Below, in pieces: positions 27,659 to 35,910 of a stretch of DNA of 64,000 nucleotides. The notes under the pieces are model-generated. The model was not told the DNA's origin. It worked only from the letters and a program-made list of their open reading frames with translations, and ran no database searches. Made by a program: the position numbers and the translations under genes. Where the stretch lies: positions 119,366 to 183,365 of the forward strand of contig CAUQNX010000005.1 of NCBI GenBank assembly GCA_963519845.1, written 5' to 3'. This DNA is from Moellerella sp963519845. Lineage in GTDB: Bacteria > Pseudomonadota > Gammaproteobacteria > Enterobacterales > Enterobacteriaceae. Each line of letters begins with the position of its first letter. Position 1 is the first letter of the stretch.

Positions 27659-27811
27659 ATGAAAAAAGTCTTTATTGCCCTCTTCGCCATCTGCGCTCTA
27701 AGCTCTATAGGCGGAACAGTTCTTGCAGGTATGAATATTTATGTGCGTTCTACTACACCGCTTGAACAACCTCAGTCTCAGACCCAGTCTCTTTTACCTA
27801 TGCCAAATTAA
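27659..27811 (+). CDS. Small exported or membrane peptide, unknown
   Basis: A 50-residue frame starts MKKVFIALFAICALSSIGG with ATG preceded by TTTAGGT. The first 24 residues form a signal peptide or membrane segment. A short polar tail follows, rich in Gln, Pro and Ser (LEQPQSQTQSLLPMPN). There is a cysteine at residue 12, inside the hydrophobic stretch, so it is not a normal lipoprotein signal. It lies between dinG (divergent) and sseA (37 bases downstream, same strand). Family not recognised. Confidence 0.55.
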   Translation: MKKVFIALFAICALSSIGGTVLAGMNIYVRSTTPLEQPQSQTQSLLPMPN

Positions 27812-27848
27812 GTTAAACTATAATTTATTGATGTTAAAGGAATTGATT

Positions 27849-28688
27849 ATGTACGATGCATTTTTTGTCACACCTGAATGGCTAAACGCTCATTTGCAAG
27901 ATCCAAATGTTATCGTATTAGACGTCTCTGCGCCCCCACCGACAGCCCCCGTAGACTGTCGTGAATTATGGCGTAAAGAACATATTCCCCAAGCTCAATT
28001 TTTTCATCAAGACGAAATCGCTGATCATCAAACTGATTTACCCCATATGCTGCCAAGCGAAGCGCTTTTTAGCACTACTATCAGCAATATGGGAATTGGC
28101 CCACAAACAGCCGTTATCATCTACGATCAAGGTAACCTGTTTGCTGCACCTCGTGCATTTTGGACCTTTAATACTCTCGGTTGCCACAATGTCAAAATCT
28201 TAGCGGGTGGATTAGCCGGCTGGAAATCGGCAGGTTTTGCGACCGAATCTGGTGAGGTTATACCACCAGCACCACAGCAATTCGTGGCACGCAGAAACGA
28301 AAATTTAGCCTTATCTCAAGCTGAAATGCTCGATATTGTTAAGCAGAGCAGCCGACAAATTATTGATGCACGCTCGGCAGATCGTTTTCAAGCCTTAGCA
28401 CCAGAACCTAGACCAGGCTTACGTATGGGCCATATTCCAGGTAGCAAAAATATGCCATGGAATTTGCTGGTTGAAGAGGGGAAATTTAAGTCACCAGAAA
28501 CGCTAAAAGCGCTCTTTTTAGCACAAGAAATTGATATTACTGCGCCCTCAGTAACCACTTGTGGCTCAGGTATGACCGCAGCCATTGTTTTGTTAGCGCT
28601 GACTTTGCTTGGTAATAAAGATTTGCAGCTCTATGATGGCTCTTGGGCTGATTGGGGTAAAGATAATGGATTACCTATCGAGTCCTAA
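27849..28688 (+). CDS. sseA: 3-mercaptopyruvate sulfurtransferase
   Basis: 279 residues from the ATG at 27849, preceded by AAAGGAATT; an in-frame non-AUG start at 27741 would overlap the small gene. Two rhodanese domains are present (about 1-145 and 155-279). The active-site loop reads CGSGMTA, the form typical of mercaptopyruvate enzymes rather than CRKGVT of thiosulfate enzymes. Structural motifs YDQGNLFAAPRAFW and EPRPGLRMGHIPGS match E. coli SseA. It moves sulfur from 3-mercaptopyruvate to thiol acceptors or cyanide. Confidence 0.92.
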   Translation: MYDAFFVTPEWLNAHLQDPNVIVLDVSAPPPTAPVDCRELWRKEHIPQAQFFHQDEIADHQTDLPHMLPSEALFSTTISNMGIGPQTAVIIYDQGNLFAAPRAFWTFNTLGCHNVKILAGGLAGWKSAGFATESGEVIPPAPQQFVARRNENLALSQAEMLDIVKQSSRQIIDARSADRFQALAPEPRPGLRMGHIPGSKNMPWNLLVEEGKFKSPETLKALFLAQEIDITAPSVTTCGSGMTAAIVLLALTLLGNKDLQLYDGSWADWGKDNGLPIES

Positions 28689-28847
28689 TCTTCACTAATT
28701 CCCTTGCAATGGTGAATGATTTATATCAAACGCCATTGCATAGGCATTTAGCTACCATCTTCGATGTTCCTCGCTTTCGGCTATTGGCACTTTATGCTAT
28801 TTTAGTCAATTAGTTATCCTGTTCTCCTTTAATGCAGAGAGTTATTG

Positions 28848-29492
28848 ATGAAAAGCAAATCCCTAGACGATGCCATTTCTATTGAACAATTAGAAAAAAT
28901 TGTTGAAGGCATTGGCGAAACTTTTGCTCCCTTTGCTGAAGTAGTACTGCATGATCTCACCTCACCCGATGATTCGATTAAGCTAATTTGCAATAATCTA
29001 TCCGGTCGCCAAGTGGGTTCGCCATCGACAGAACTCGGACTAAAACGGATAAAAAATCCTAACTTTCCACAGATCATTAGCAATTATGAAAATCAATTTA
29101 GTGATGGCCGAAAAGTAAAAAGTACATCTATTGGTATTAAAAATAATAATGGTGACTATGTCGCAGCTGTCTGTATTAATGTCGATATTTCACTGCTCAA
29201 TAATTTGAGTTTGATCCTCGATAAATTTACCCGTTTTAATGATAATATTATTATTGATGAATCTTTACTTCCAGCCTCTGAAGTATCACTAAAAAAACGT
29301 ATCGATCACTATGCAACTGATAATGGCGCAATTGCCAATAATTTAAATCATCAGCAAAAAATTGAAATTATTAAGATATTAAAAGACGAAGGCTATTTGA
29401 ATATTAAAAAATCCGCGTTAATAACCACTAATTATCTCAATATTTCTCGTGCAACTTTTTATAACTATTTGAGTAAAATCGATAATAAATAA
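28848..29492 (+). CDS. DauR-like regulator (YheO PAS-like domain plus HTH)
   Basis: 214 residues from the ATG at 28848 (GAGAG upstream). The N-terminal YheO/PAS-like domain covers about 10-125 (FAPFAEVVLHDLTSPDDSI, KSTSIGIKNNNGDYVAAVC). A C-terminal helix-turn-helix covers about 165-210 (IIKILKDEGYLNIKKSALI, LNISRATFYNYL). Family members such as DauR repress amino-acid catabolic genes. It lies 255 bases upstream of ridA and the PLP dehydratase, same direction. The gap holds two copies of a palindrome that are its likely operators. Codon use and orientation suggest the three genes travel together. Confidence 0.8.
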   Translation: MKSKSLDDAISIEQLEKIVEGIGETFAPFAEVVLHDLTSPDDSIKLICNNLSGRQVGSPSTELGLKRIKNPNFPQIISNYENQFSDGRKVKSTSIGIKNNNGDYVAAVCINVDISLLNNLSLILDKFTRFNDNIIIDESLLPASEVSLKKRIDHYATDNGAIANNLNHQQKIEIIKILKDEGYLNIKKSALITTNYLNISRATFYNYLSKIDNK

Positions 29493-29569
29493 TCGATTAC
29501 AGTCGATTTTTATCTCTAAAGTCCAGCAATCTATATTTTACTACCCTCTCATCCAATCAACTTATCAAT

Positions 29570-29584
29570 TAGACACTTTGTCTA
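29570..29584. promoter_or_regulatory. Palindrome 1, candidate operator of the DauR-like regulator
   Basis: TAGACA-CTT-TGTCTA is a perfect 6+3+6 inverted repeat. It is repeated with one change at 29696-29710, the centres being 126 bases apart, which equals 12 turns of B-DNA at 10.5 bases per turn. Confidence 0.6.
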
Positions 29585-29695
29585 TCCTCTTTATTTATTC
29601 AAAATAAATTTCCTTTATTATCAATGCGATTGAAGTGTTGTATAAATTAACTCCTAATTTTACTTGCAAACCCTCTATCTCTGACACAAAATAAT

Positions 29696-29710
29696 TAGAC
29701 ATTTAGTCTA
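29696..29710. promoter_or_regulatory. Palindrome 2, candidate operator upstream of ridA
   Basis: TAGACA-TTT-AGTCTA matches the first palindrome with one mismatch in the right arm. It lies 37 bases before the ridA ATG, a position that could block transcription or translation start. Confidence 0.6.
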
Positions 29711-29747
29711 CCTCTGGACTAATCGAATACCACAAAGAGAATCAAAA

Positions 29748-30143
29748 ATGAACAAATCACCATTTTTTACTCAAAACCCACCGGAAATGCCAGCTCCAGC
29801 TGGGCATTACTCCTATACACAGACAGCAGGAAATATGATCTTTATTTCAGGTCTATTACCCATCAATGAGCAAGGCGAGCCGCTCAAGCATAAAGATTTT
29901 AAAACCCAAGTAGAGCAAGTACTTAAAAATCTGGAATATTGTCTGGCGGCGACAGGCGCTAAGAGAAGTCAGCTGGCGCAACTTAGAGTCTATATCGCCG
30001 ATATGGGATTATGGCCTGAATTCAATAGCCTTTACGCTAATTGGATTGGCGAATTTAAACCGGCCAGAGCAGTCGCAGGAGTCAATCAATTACACTATGA
30101 TTTATTAATAGAGATCGAAGCTATCGCCATCAAGGAAAATTAA
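29748..30143 (+). CDS. RidA family enamine/imine deaminase
   Basis: 131 residues of the RidA/YjgF/UK114 family. Typical parts are PAPAGHYSYTQTAGNMIFISG at the start, QVEQVLKNLEYCLAATGA, and the arginine-bearing end FKPARAVAGV. RidA hydrolyses reactive enamines released by PLP dehydratases. The dehydratase gene starts 2 bases after its stop, so the enzyme and its detoxifier are co-translated. ATG preceded by AAAGAGAA. Confidence 0.88.
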   Translation: MNKSPFFTQNPPEMPAPAGHYSYTQTAGNMIFISGLLPINEQGEPLKHKDFKTQVEQVLKNLEYCLAATGAKRSQLAQLRVYIADMGLWPEFNSLYANWIGEFKPARAVAGVNQLHYDLLIEIEAIAIKEN

Positions 30144-30145
30144 TC

Positions 30146-31120
30146 ATGAATAAACTTATCCTACCAACTTTTGACGATGTCGTTGCCGCGCATAACAGAA
30201 TCAAAGCCTATATTAATGCTACGCCGATTTTTACCTCTACAACCATCAATCAACAACTTGGCGCGGAGCTCTATTTTAAATGTGAAAATTATCAAAAAAT
30301 GGGAGCATTTAAATTTAGAGGAGCGATGAATGCACTATCACAATTTAGTGACTCACAACGCAAAACGGGGGTGATCACCTTCTCCTCGGGCAATCATGCG
30401 CAAGCTATTGCATTAGCCGCCAGAACACTCGGCATGCCAGCGACTATTATCATGCCAGCAGATGCGCCTGAAGCTAAAATAGCGGCAACCAAAGGCTATG
30501 GTGGAAAAGTGGTTACTTATGATCGCTACACGGAAGATCGTGAAAGTATCGGACGCGAACTGGCTGAAAAACAAGGTTCAACGCTTATTCCACCTTATGA
30601 TCACCCCCATGTGATTGCTGGACAAGGAACCGCAGCCAAAGAGCTAATTGAGAGTGTCGGACAACTAGATATGTTATTTGCCCCTCTCGGTGGCGGTGGT
30701 TTGCTTTCAGGCTCACTATTATCAGCCAAAGCACTTGCGCCTAATTGCCAAGTTTATGGTGTCGAGCCTGAGGCAGGTAATGATGGTCAACAATCGTTGC
30801 ATAGTGGAAAAATTGTGCATATTAATACGCCGAAAACTATTGCAGATGGCGCTCAGACACAACATTTAGGTGATTATACGTTTTCGATTATTCAACAATA
30901 TGTCACTGATATATTGACGGTAAAAGATGAGGATTTAATTCACGCAATGAGTTTCTTTGCAGAAAGAATGAAGATGATTGTGGAACCAACGGGTTGCTTA
31001 GCTTTTGCCGCAGCGAGACAAATGAAAGAATCAATCCAAGATAAAAAAATCGGCATTATCATCAGTGGCGGCAATATCGATTTAAATCATTTTGCCAAAT
31101 TGGTCACTGCAGGTGTATAG
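30146..31120 (+). CDS. PLP-dependent serine/threonine dehydratase family, threo-3-hydroxyaspartate ammonia-lyase-like
   Basis: 324 residues of PLP fold type II. The PLP lysine is in MGAFKFRGAMNAL (about 53-65); the cofactor phosphate loop is GGGGLLSG; FSSGNHAQA is the substrate loop. The protein has one catalytic domain and no ACT-like regulatory domain, so it is not biosynthetic IlvA. It most resembles threo-3-hydroxyaspartate ammonia-lyase, serine racemase and catabolic threonine dehydratase. These deaminate hydroxy amino acids to keto acids and ammonia. The DauR-like regulator upstream fits an amino-acid catabolic role. The exact substrate is open. Confidence 0.78.
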   Translation: MNKLILPTFDDVVAAHNRIKAYINATPIFTSTTINQQLGAELYFKCENYQKMGAFKFRGAMNALSQFSDSQRKTGVITFSSGNHAQAIALAARTLGMPATIIMPADAPEAKIAATKGYGGKVVTYDRYTEDRESIGRELAEKQGSTLIPPYDHPHVIAGQGTAAKELIESVGQLDMLFAPLGGGGLLSGSLLSAKALAPNCQVYGVEPEAGNDGQQSLHSGKIVHINTPKTIADGAQTQHLGDYTFSIIQQYVTDILTVKDEDLIHAMSFFAERMKMIVEPTGCLAFAAARQMKESIQDKKIGIIISGGNIDLNHFAKLVTAGV

Positions 31121-31158
31121 ACTGATTTTAGTATTGCAAATCTCGAGTGAAATTAAAT

Positions 31159-31188
31159 AGTTCCCTGACAGACTCTTATCAGGGAACT
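31159..31188. terminator. Hairpin between dehydratase and glsB-type gene
   Basis: AGTTCCCTGA (31159-31168) pairs perfectly with TCAGGGAACT (31179-31188). It is followed by GATGCTTTT on the plus strand and ATTTAATTT on the minus strand, so it may end both convergent genes. Confidence 0.65.
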
Positions 31189-31214
31189 GATGCTTTTATC
31201 ATGCTTAAGGATGA

Positions 31215-31463
31215 CTATTTAGCAAATATGCCAGCGAGGAAAAGTACCGCAATCGCACCGATAACCGCGACAACAAAGCTGCCGAAATTAAAACCATCGA
31301 CTTGCCCCTTTCCAAAGAAGGTACTAATGTAACCCCCAACAACAGCTCCTACCACACCTAGGATTATCGTCATAAAAAAGCCTAAATGGTATGTTCCAGG
31401 CATGATCCATTTAGCTAAAACACCAGCGATCAAACCAAAAACGATCCAGGACAAAATACCCAT
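31215..31463 (-). CDS. GlsB/YeaQ/YmgE family stress response membrane protein
   Basis: 82 residues, three membrane segments rich in Gly and Ala (GILSWIVFGLIAGVLAKWIM, TIILGVVGAVVGGYI, VVAVIGAIAVLFLAGI). This is the transglycosylase-associated small membrane family, which is stress-induced in several bacteria. The molecular function is unknown. ATG preceded by AAGGAG. Single gene. Confidence 0.88.
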   Translation of the reverse strand: MGILSWIVFGLIAGVLAKWIMPGTYHLGFFMTIILGVVGAVVGGYISTFFGKGQVDGFNFGSFVVAVIGAIAVLFLAGIFAK

Positions 31464-31604
31464 TCTTAACTCCTTATTCGCGATTAAAATACGATATAGT
31501 CATAGTTAACAGAACAATCGTTCCTCATAATTAAAGCATTAACTTGTCTAGTTTGCATACTAATACGTATCTTTTTAGTCTGAATTAATACCACCCGGAG
31601 CAAA

Positions 31605-31798
31605 ATGAAAAAGTGAAAGTGTTGATACTGATATTATCATCTCGGCTTAATCAATATCTCTGCATCAATAGAGCACATAAGGTAAGATTGAGCCCTGTAT
31701 CTTCACGTTTATTTCAACTTAATCAGATTTTAATATCAACGAGTGATAAATTAACCTTAAGTGAATATGACCGGTTTGTCGATTTATATATCAATTAA
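31605..31798 (+). pseudogene. Possible small gene with an early frameshift, unknown
   Basis: A 61-codon frame begins with GTG at 31613 and ends KLTLSEYDRFVDLYIN. Just before it, GGAG-CAAA-ATG (ATG at 31605) gives a better start, but that frame reads Met-Lys-Lys-stop. One extra A in the A-run 31608-31612 would join them as MKKVKVLILIL. So it may be a real small gene broken by a one-base deletion, a sequencing indel, or chance. The remainder of the 31464-31870 gap shows only promoter-like AT-rich sequence. Confidence 0.3.
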
Positions 31799-31870
31799 TT
31801 AGCAATTAATTTACTCCATTAACACAAAATCGGTAGCAAAAAAACACCATGAAAAATAAGGACATTAGCT

Positions 31871-33214
31871 ATGAATGATAATCATATATGGGAAAACCGG
31901 ATGTCTGAAGCGGTAAAAACAGGCAATCCACGTGATAATTATGGACGAGATAAAGCACGTATTATTCACTCGGCATTTTTCAGAAGGCTGCAAGCCAAAA
32001 CACAGGTTCTTGGCTTAGGTAATGGTGACTTCTATCGTACACGATTAACTCATTCTTTAGAGGTTGCACAGATAGGGTCAGGTATTGCTGAATTTCTGCG
32101 TGGCGAATCACAATTTTCTCATTATACGCCTTGGTTACCAGAACAAAATTTAATTGAGTCTATCGGTCTAGCTCATGATATTGGTCACCCACCTTTTGGC
32201 CATGGTGGCGAAGTGGCACTCAACTACGCAATGCATAATGACGGTGGATTTGAGGGTAATGCACAAAACCTAAGAATATGCTGCAAACTAGGCGAGTATT
32301 CCGATCATGATGGTTTAAATCTAACTCGACGAACACTCTTGGGATTAATTAAATACCCTGCTTACTATTCACAAGTAGTAAATAAACAGCACTATAAAGA
32401 GAATAAAGCGCCGATTAATCTTGATTCATTTAAGCCACCAAAATGTATTTTTGATAGTGAGAAAGCGAATTTTGACTGGATCATGCAACCTCTGCCTGAT
32501 GATATTAAATTATTCAATCAAATCAAGCCTCCCACACCAAAAGATATAGAAAAACCGCATGGGACGACGCTATTTAAAGGATTTGATACCACAATCATGG
32601 AGTTAGCCGATGATATTGCCTATGGTGTTCATGATTTAGAAGATGCAATTGCACTGGATCTGGTAACGGAAAGAGAGTGGAATGAGCAAGTTGTTGCTCG
32701 TATTGCGGATACACCTCAATTATATCTATTAAATGAAAATACCAATCCATTAAGTGAGAATATTCATGCATTAACGCTTGAGTTATTTTCTGGTCGAAAC
32801 AGGGTTAGAAAAAAGGCTATTGGTTATTTAGTCAACTATTTCATAAAAAACACGCTAATCGTCAAGAAAAACCAATTTTCCCATAATCTGCTGGATCTCA
32901 ATGCTGAATTAACTAAACAAGCCGCTTTCGAATTATCAATTCTCAAAGAGTTTGTTATCAATAATGTGATCAAAACCCCAGAGGTGCAAACATTGGAATA
33001 TAAGGGACAGCAAATGATTGTGAAGCTGTTCGACGTTATTGCTAATAACCCCAAAAGATTGTTACCGCGTAAATATTTCGATCTATATACTGAGCAAAAT
33101 ACTAATCTTAGAGTGATTTGTGACTATATCTCAGGCACGACTGATGACTATGCCACTATGCTCTACCATAAAATATTTACACCATCTTATGGTTCTATAT
33201 TTGAAAGACTTTAA
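31871..33214 (+). CDS. dGTPase-like HD hydrolase, antiphage-associated type
   Basis: 447 residues of the deoxyguanosine triphosphate triphosphohydrolase family, shorter than E. coli Dgt (about 505). The HD metal-binding set is seen: RTRLTHSLEV (His), GLAHDIGHPPFGHGGE (His-Asp) and MELADDIAYGVHDLEDA (Asp). FFRRLQAKTQVL is the usual N-terminal block. The enzyme splits dNTPs into deoxynucleoside and triphosphate. Proteins of this length class (dGTPase-like type 2) have been linked to phage defence by dNTP depletion. It stands alone, with no other defence gene in the window. ATG preceded by AAGGAC. Confidence 0.85.
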   Translation: MNDNHIWENRMSEAVKTGNPRDNYGRDKARIIHSAFFRRLQAKTQVLGLGNGDFYRTRLTHSLEVAQIGSGIAEFLRGESQFSHYTPWLPEQNLIESIGLAHDIGHPPFGHGGEVALNYAMHNDGGFEGNAQNLRICCKLGEYSDHDGLNLTRRTLLGLIKYPAYYSQVVNKQHYKENKAPINLDSFKPPKCIFDSEKANFDWIMQPLPDDIKLFNQIKPPTPKDIEKPHGTTLFKGFDTTIMELADDIAYGVHDLEDAIALDLVTEREWNEQVVARIADTPQLYLLNENTNPLSENIHALTLELFSGRNRVRKKAIGYLVNYFIKNTLIVKKNQFSHNLLDLNAELTKQAAFELSILKEFVINNVIKTPEVQTLEYKGQQMIVKLFDVIANNPKRLLPRKYFDLYTEQNTNLRVICDYISGTTDDYATMLYHKIFTPSYGSIFERL

Positions 33215-33244
33215 TTTGAGTATTGACATTATTAACCGATTAAT

Positions 33245-33278
33245 AATTAAGCATAAGGTTAATTCCCTATGCTTAATT
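33245..33278. terminator. Bidirectional hairpin, dGTPase / dusC
   Basis: AATTAAGCATAaGG (33245-33258) pairs with CCcTATGCTTAATT (33265-33278) with one mismatch, between convergent genes. Confidence 0.55.
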
Positions 33279-33302
33279 TAGATTATTTACTAACAGGAAT
33301 AA

Positions 33303-34235
33303 CTAAAGCTGATTGATAGCTAAAGAGATAGCTTCCGATGTTTTGAGTATTCTAATTTGGCTAAATAATTGATCCGCTTCTGCATACTCTTTACGTAAAT
33401 AGCCTAACCACTGCTTGATACGAGCAGCATGGTAAAACCCGGTATCTCCGCGTTTTTCTAATTGGGTATATTTACGCAGAAGCTGCATCACTTGCGGCCA
33501 AGGTAATTTATCATCGCCTTGTTTGATCACATCACTAAGATTCGGTGTATTTAACGCACCGCGCCCAATCATAATAGAATCACATCCGGTGATCTGCATA
33601 CACTGAAAAGCGCTAGCTTGATCCCAAATTTCACCGTTTGCAGTAACCGGAATAGACAAACGACGACGAATATCGCCTATCGCCTGCCAGTTAATTCGCT
33701 CAGCCCGATAACCATCTTCTTTTGTTCGTCCATGTACCGTAATTTCGCTAGCACCGCCCTGCTGTACAGCATCGACAATCTCATAACTCAGATCTACTTG
33801 ATCCCATCCTAAGCGGACTTTAACAGAAACAGGTAATTCATCAGACACAGCAGCTCGCATTGCGGTAACAGCTTGATAGATCAACTCAGGATCTTTCAAT
33901 AAACTAGCTCCTCCACCATGGCCATTAACGGTTTTTGATGGACAACCACAATTGAGATCGACTCCCCAAGAGCCTAAATCAACCGCTCGATAAGCATTCT
34001 CTGCTAACCACTGCGGATGCTGCCCAAGTAATTGGACACGTACAGGCGTTCCTGAGGGCGTTTTACTGCCATTGTTAAGTTCGGGACAAATACGATAGAA
34101 GGATTTGACAGGTAATAGATTATCAACAACACGAAGAAATTCGGTAATGCAGAGATCGTAGTGATTTATTTCACTCAATAATTCACGAACGAGGGAGTCT
34201 AGGACTCCCTCCATGGGGGCTAACAAGATACGCAT
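33303..34235 (-). CDS. dusC: tRNA-dihydrouridine(16) synthase
   Basis: 310 residues (E. coli 315). FMN- and NADPH-dependent reduction of uridine 16 in tRNA. The start MRILLAPMEGVLDSLVRELL is nearly identical to E. coli DusC and distinguishes it from DusA and DusB. The catalytic cysteine is in LNCGCPSKTV. FMN phosphate contacts appear in VTANGEIWD and IMIGRGAL. It abuts rhlE: its ATG is the base after the rhlE stop, so they form a rhlE-dusC operon. Confidence 0.93.
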   Translation of the reverse strand: MRILLAPMEGVLDSLVRELLSEINHYDLCITEFLRVVDNLLPVKSFYRICPELNNGSKTPSGTPVRVQLLGQHPQWLAENAYRAVDLGSWGVDLNCGCPSKTVNGHGGGASLLKDPELIYQAVTAMRAAVSDELPVSVKVRLGWDQVDLSYEIVDAVQQGGASEITVHGRTKEDGYRAERINWQAIGDIRRRLSIPVTANGEIWDQASAFQCMQITGCDSIMIGRGALNTPNLSDVIKQGDDKLPWPQVMQLLRKYTQLEKRGDTGFYHAARIKQWLGYLRKEYAEADQLFSQIRILKTSEAISLAINQL

Positions 34236-35606
34236 TTAGGATTCGGTATTTCTCGGTGTGCGTCTAGGCATGCCCAGTTTTTTTCTCGCCGTAGGATCAG
34301 CTGCGCGAGATGATCCGCCATCACGAGAACTACGAGAGCTATTTGAGCCGCGTGAACCGCCCGGCGCGCGTGGATTACTTGAATTGCGCGGACTCGCGTT
34401 AACACGTTCAGTTCTGCCACCACCACGCTGCTTACCATTTTGAATAGGTTCAGCTCTAATGGATGGATCAGGGTCATAACCAGCAATAGCCATACGAGGA
34501 ATGGTTAATTTCAGCAGACGTTCAATCTCTTTTAGCAATTTCAGTTCGTCAACACAGACTAAAGAAATTGCTTTGCCCGTCGCTTCAGCACGCCCAGTAC
34601 GTCCAATGCGGTGAACATAATCTTCAGCCACATTTGGCAATTCAAAGTTCACAACATGCGGTAATTCTTGGATATCTAACCCACGAGCGGCAATATCAGT
34701 CGCCACAAGAACGCGAATTTGGCCAGATTTAAAATCAGCTAATGCGCGTGTTCTTGCGCCCTGACTTTTATTACCATGGATTGCCGCCGCTTTAACACCA
34801 TCATTATTAAGATGTTCAGCTAAGCGATTCGCGCCATGTTTTGTGCGAGTAAAGACCAGCACTTGCTGCCAATTCTCATGACCAATCATATAAGATAAAA
34901 GTTCTGCTTTTCTTTTCTTATCAACCAAATGAACAAATTGTTCGATTTGAGCTGATGCTGAATTACGCGCAGCAACTTCGATTGTTACAGGATTGTTCAA
35001 AATTTTATTGGCTAACTGCTTAATCTCATCAGAGAAAGTGGCAGAGAACAATAAATTTTGACGCTTAGCCGGTAATTTATTGATAATACGACGAATGTCA
35101 TGAATAAAACCCATATCCAGCATTCTATCGGCTTCATCTAACACCAGCACTTCGACTTGTGAAAGATCGACCGCATTCTGATGCTCAAGATCTAATAAAC
35201 GTCCAGGTGTGGCGATCAAAACATCGACACCGCCCCTTAATTTTATCATTTGTGGGTTAATACTCACGCCGCCAAAGACAACTAATGAGCGAATTTTTAA
35301 GTAGCGGCTATATTCTTTTACATTTTCCGCCACTTGAGCGGCTAGCTCACGTGTTGGTGTCAGTATTAACGCACGAACAGGGCGACGATTTTTGGATGCG
35401 TGAGCACTCTCAATCAGTTTTTGCAAAATGGGTAATGTAAAACCCGCAGTTTTTCCTGTCCCTGTCTGGGCACTGGCAAGCAAATCATGGCCTGCTAGAA
35501 CGGCTGGAATAGCTTTTTGCTGAATAGGTGTAGGGGCTTCATAGCCCTGCTCCTGAATGGCACGCAGAATATCTCCGTGCAATGCGAGAGAATCAAAATT
35601 GGTCAA
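34236..35606 (-). CDS. rhlE: DEAD-box ATP-dependent RNA helicase RhlE
   Basis: 456 residues. Two RecA domains: Q motif PTPIQQKAIP, Walker A SAQTGTGKT, DEAD box VLDEADRMLDMGF, SAT in LLFSATFSDE, and motif VI HRIGRTGRAEATG. The C-terminal tail from about residue 385 is rich in Arg, Gly and Ser (SNPRAPGGSRGSNSSRSSRD) and should bind RNA. RhlE works in ribosome maturation and RNA turnover in E. coli. It is divergent from cecR, as in E. coli, and precedes dusC without a gap. Confidence 0.95.
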   Translation of the reverse strand: MTNFDSLALHGDILRAIQEQGYEAPTPIQQKAIPAVLAGHDLLASAQTGTGKTAGFTLPILQKLIESAHASKNRRPVRALILTPTRELAAQVAENVKEYSRYLKIRSLVVFGGVSINPQMIKLRGGVDVLIATPGRLLDLEHQNAVDLSQVEVLVLDEADRMLDMGFIHDIRRIINKLPAKRQNLLFSATFSDEIKQLANKILNNPVTIEVAARNSASAQIEQFVHLVDKKRKAELLSYMIGHENWQQVLVFTRTKHGANRLAEHLNNDGVKAAAIHGNKSQGARTRALADFKSGQIRVLVATDIAARGLDIQELPHVVNFELPNVAEDYVHRIGRTGRAEATGKAISLVCVDELKLLKEIERLLKLTIPRMAIAGYDPDPSIRAEPIQNGKQRGGGRTERVNASPRNSSNPRAPGGSRGSNSSRSSRDGGSSRAADPTARKKLGMPRRTPRNTES

Positions 35607-35910
35607 AATAAGGTACTCCAGACTTCGCCACTCTGAATAATCAGATGCAGTTCAATGGGGAAGGGTCACATAAAAAGGATGAAAAGTGCAAACTGCCAAG
35701 CATAGTAGAATGCGATTCTAACATCATTATGCAATAACAAGAATATTAATTTAGTTAATAGCGTAAATTAATATAAAATAGTTTTAATATCTCATTTGTA
35801 ACTATTTGAATCCACAGTTAGTCTAATAAGGTCTTTAGTAAAAGTTAAGTGACCACAGAGCCACAGAAGAAGACATGATTAAATTTAATTTTTTACTTGA
35901 GGATACAACT
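35607..35910. other. Divergent intergenic region, rhlE / cecR
   Basis: 304 bases with the two promoters. In E. coli CecR binds this gap. I cannot point to a confident operator here. No gene seen. Confidence 0.35.
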
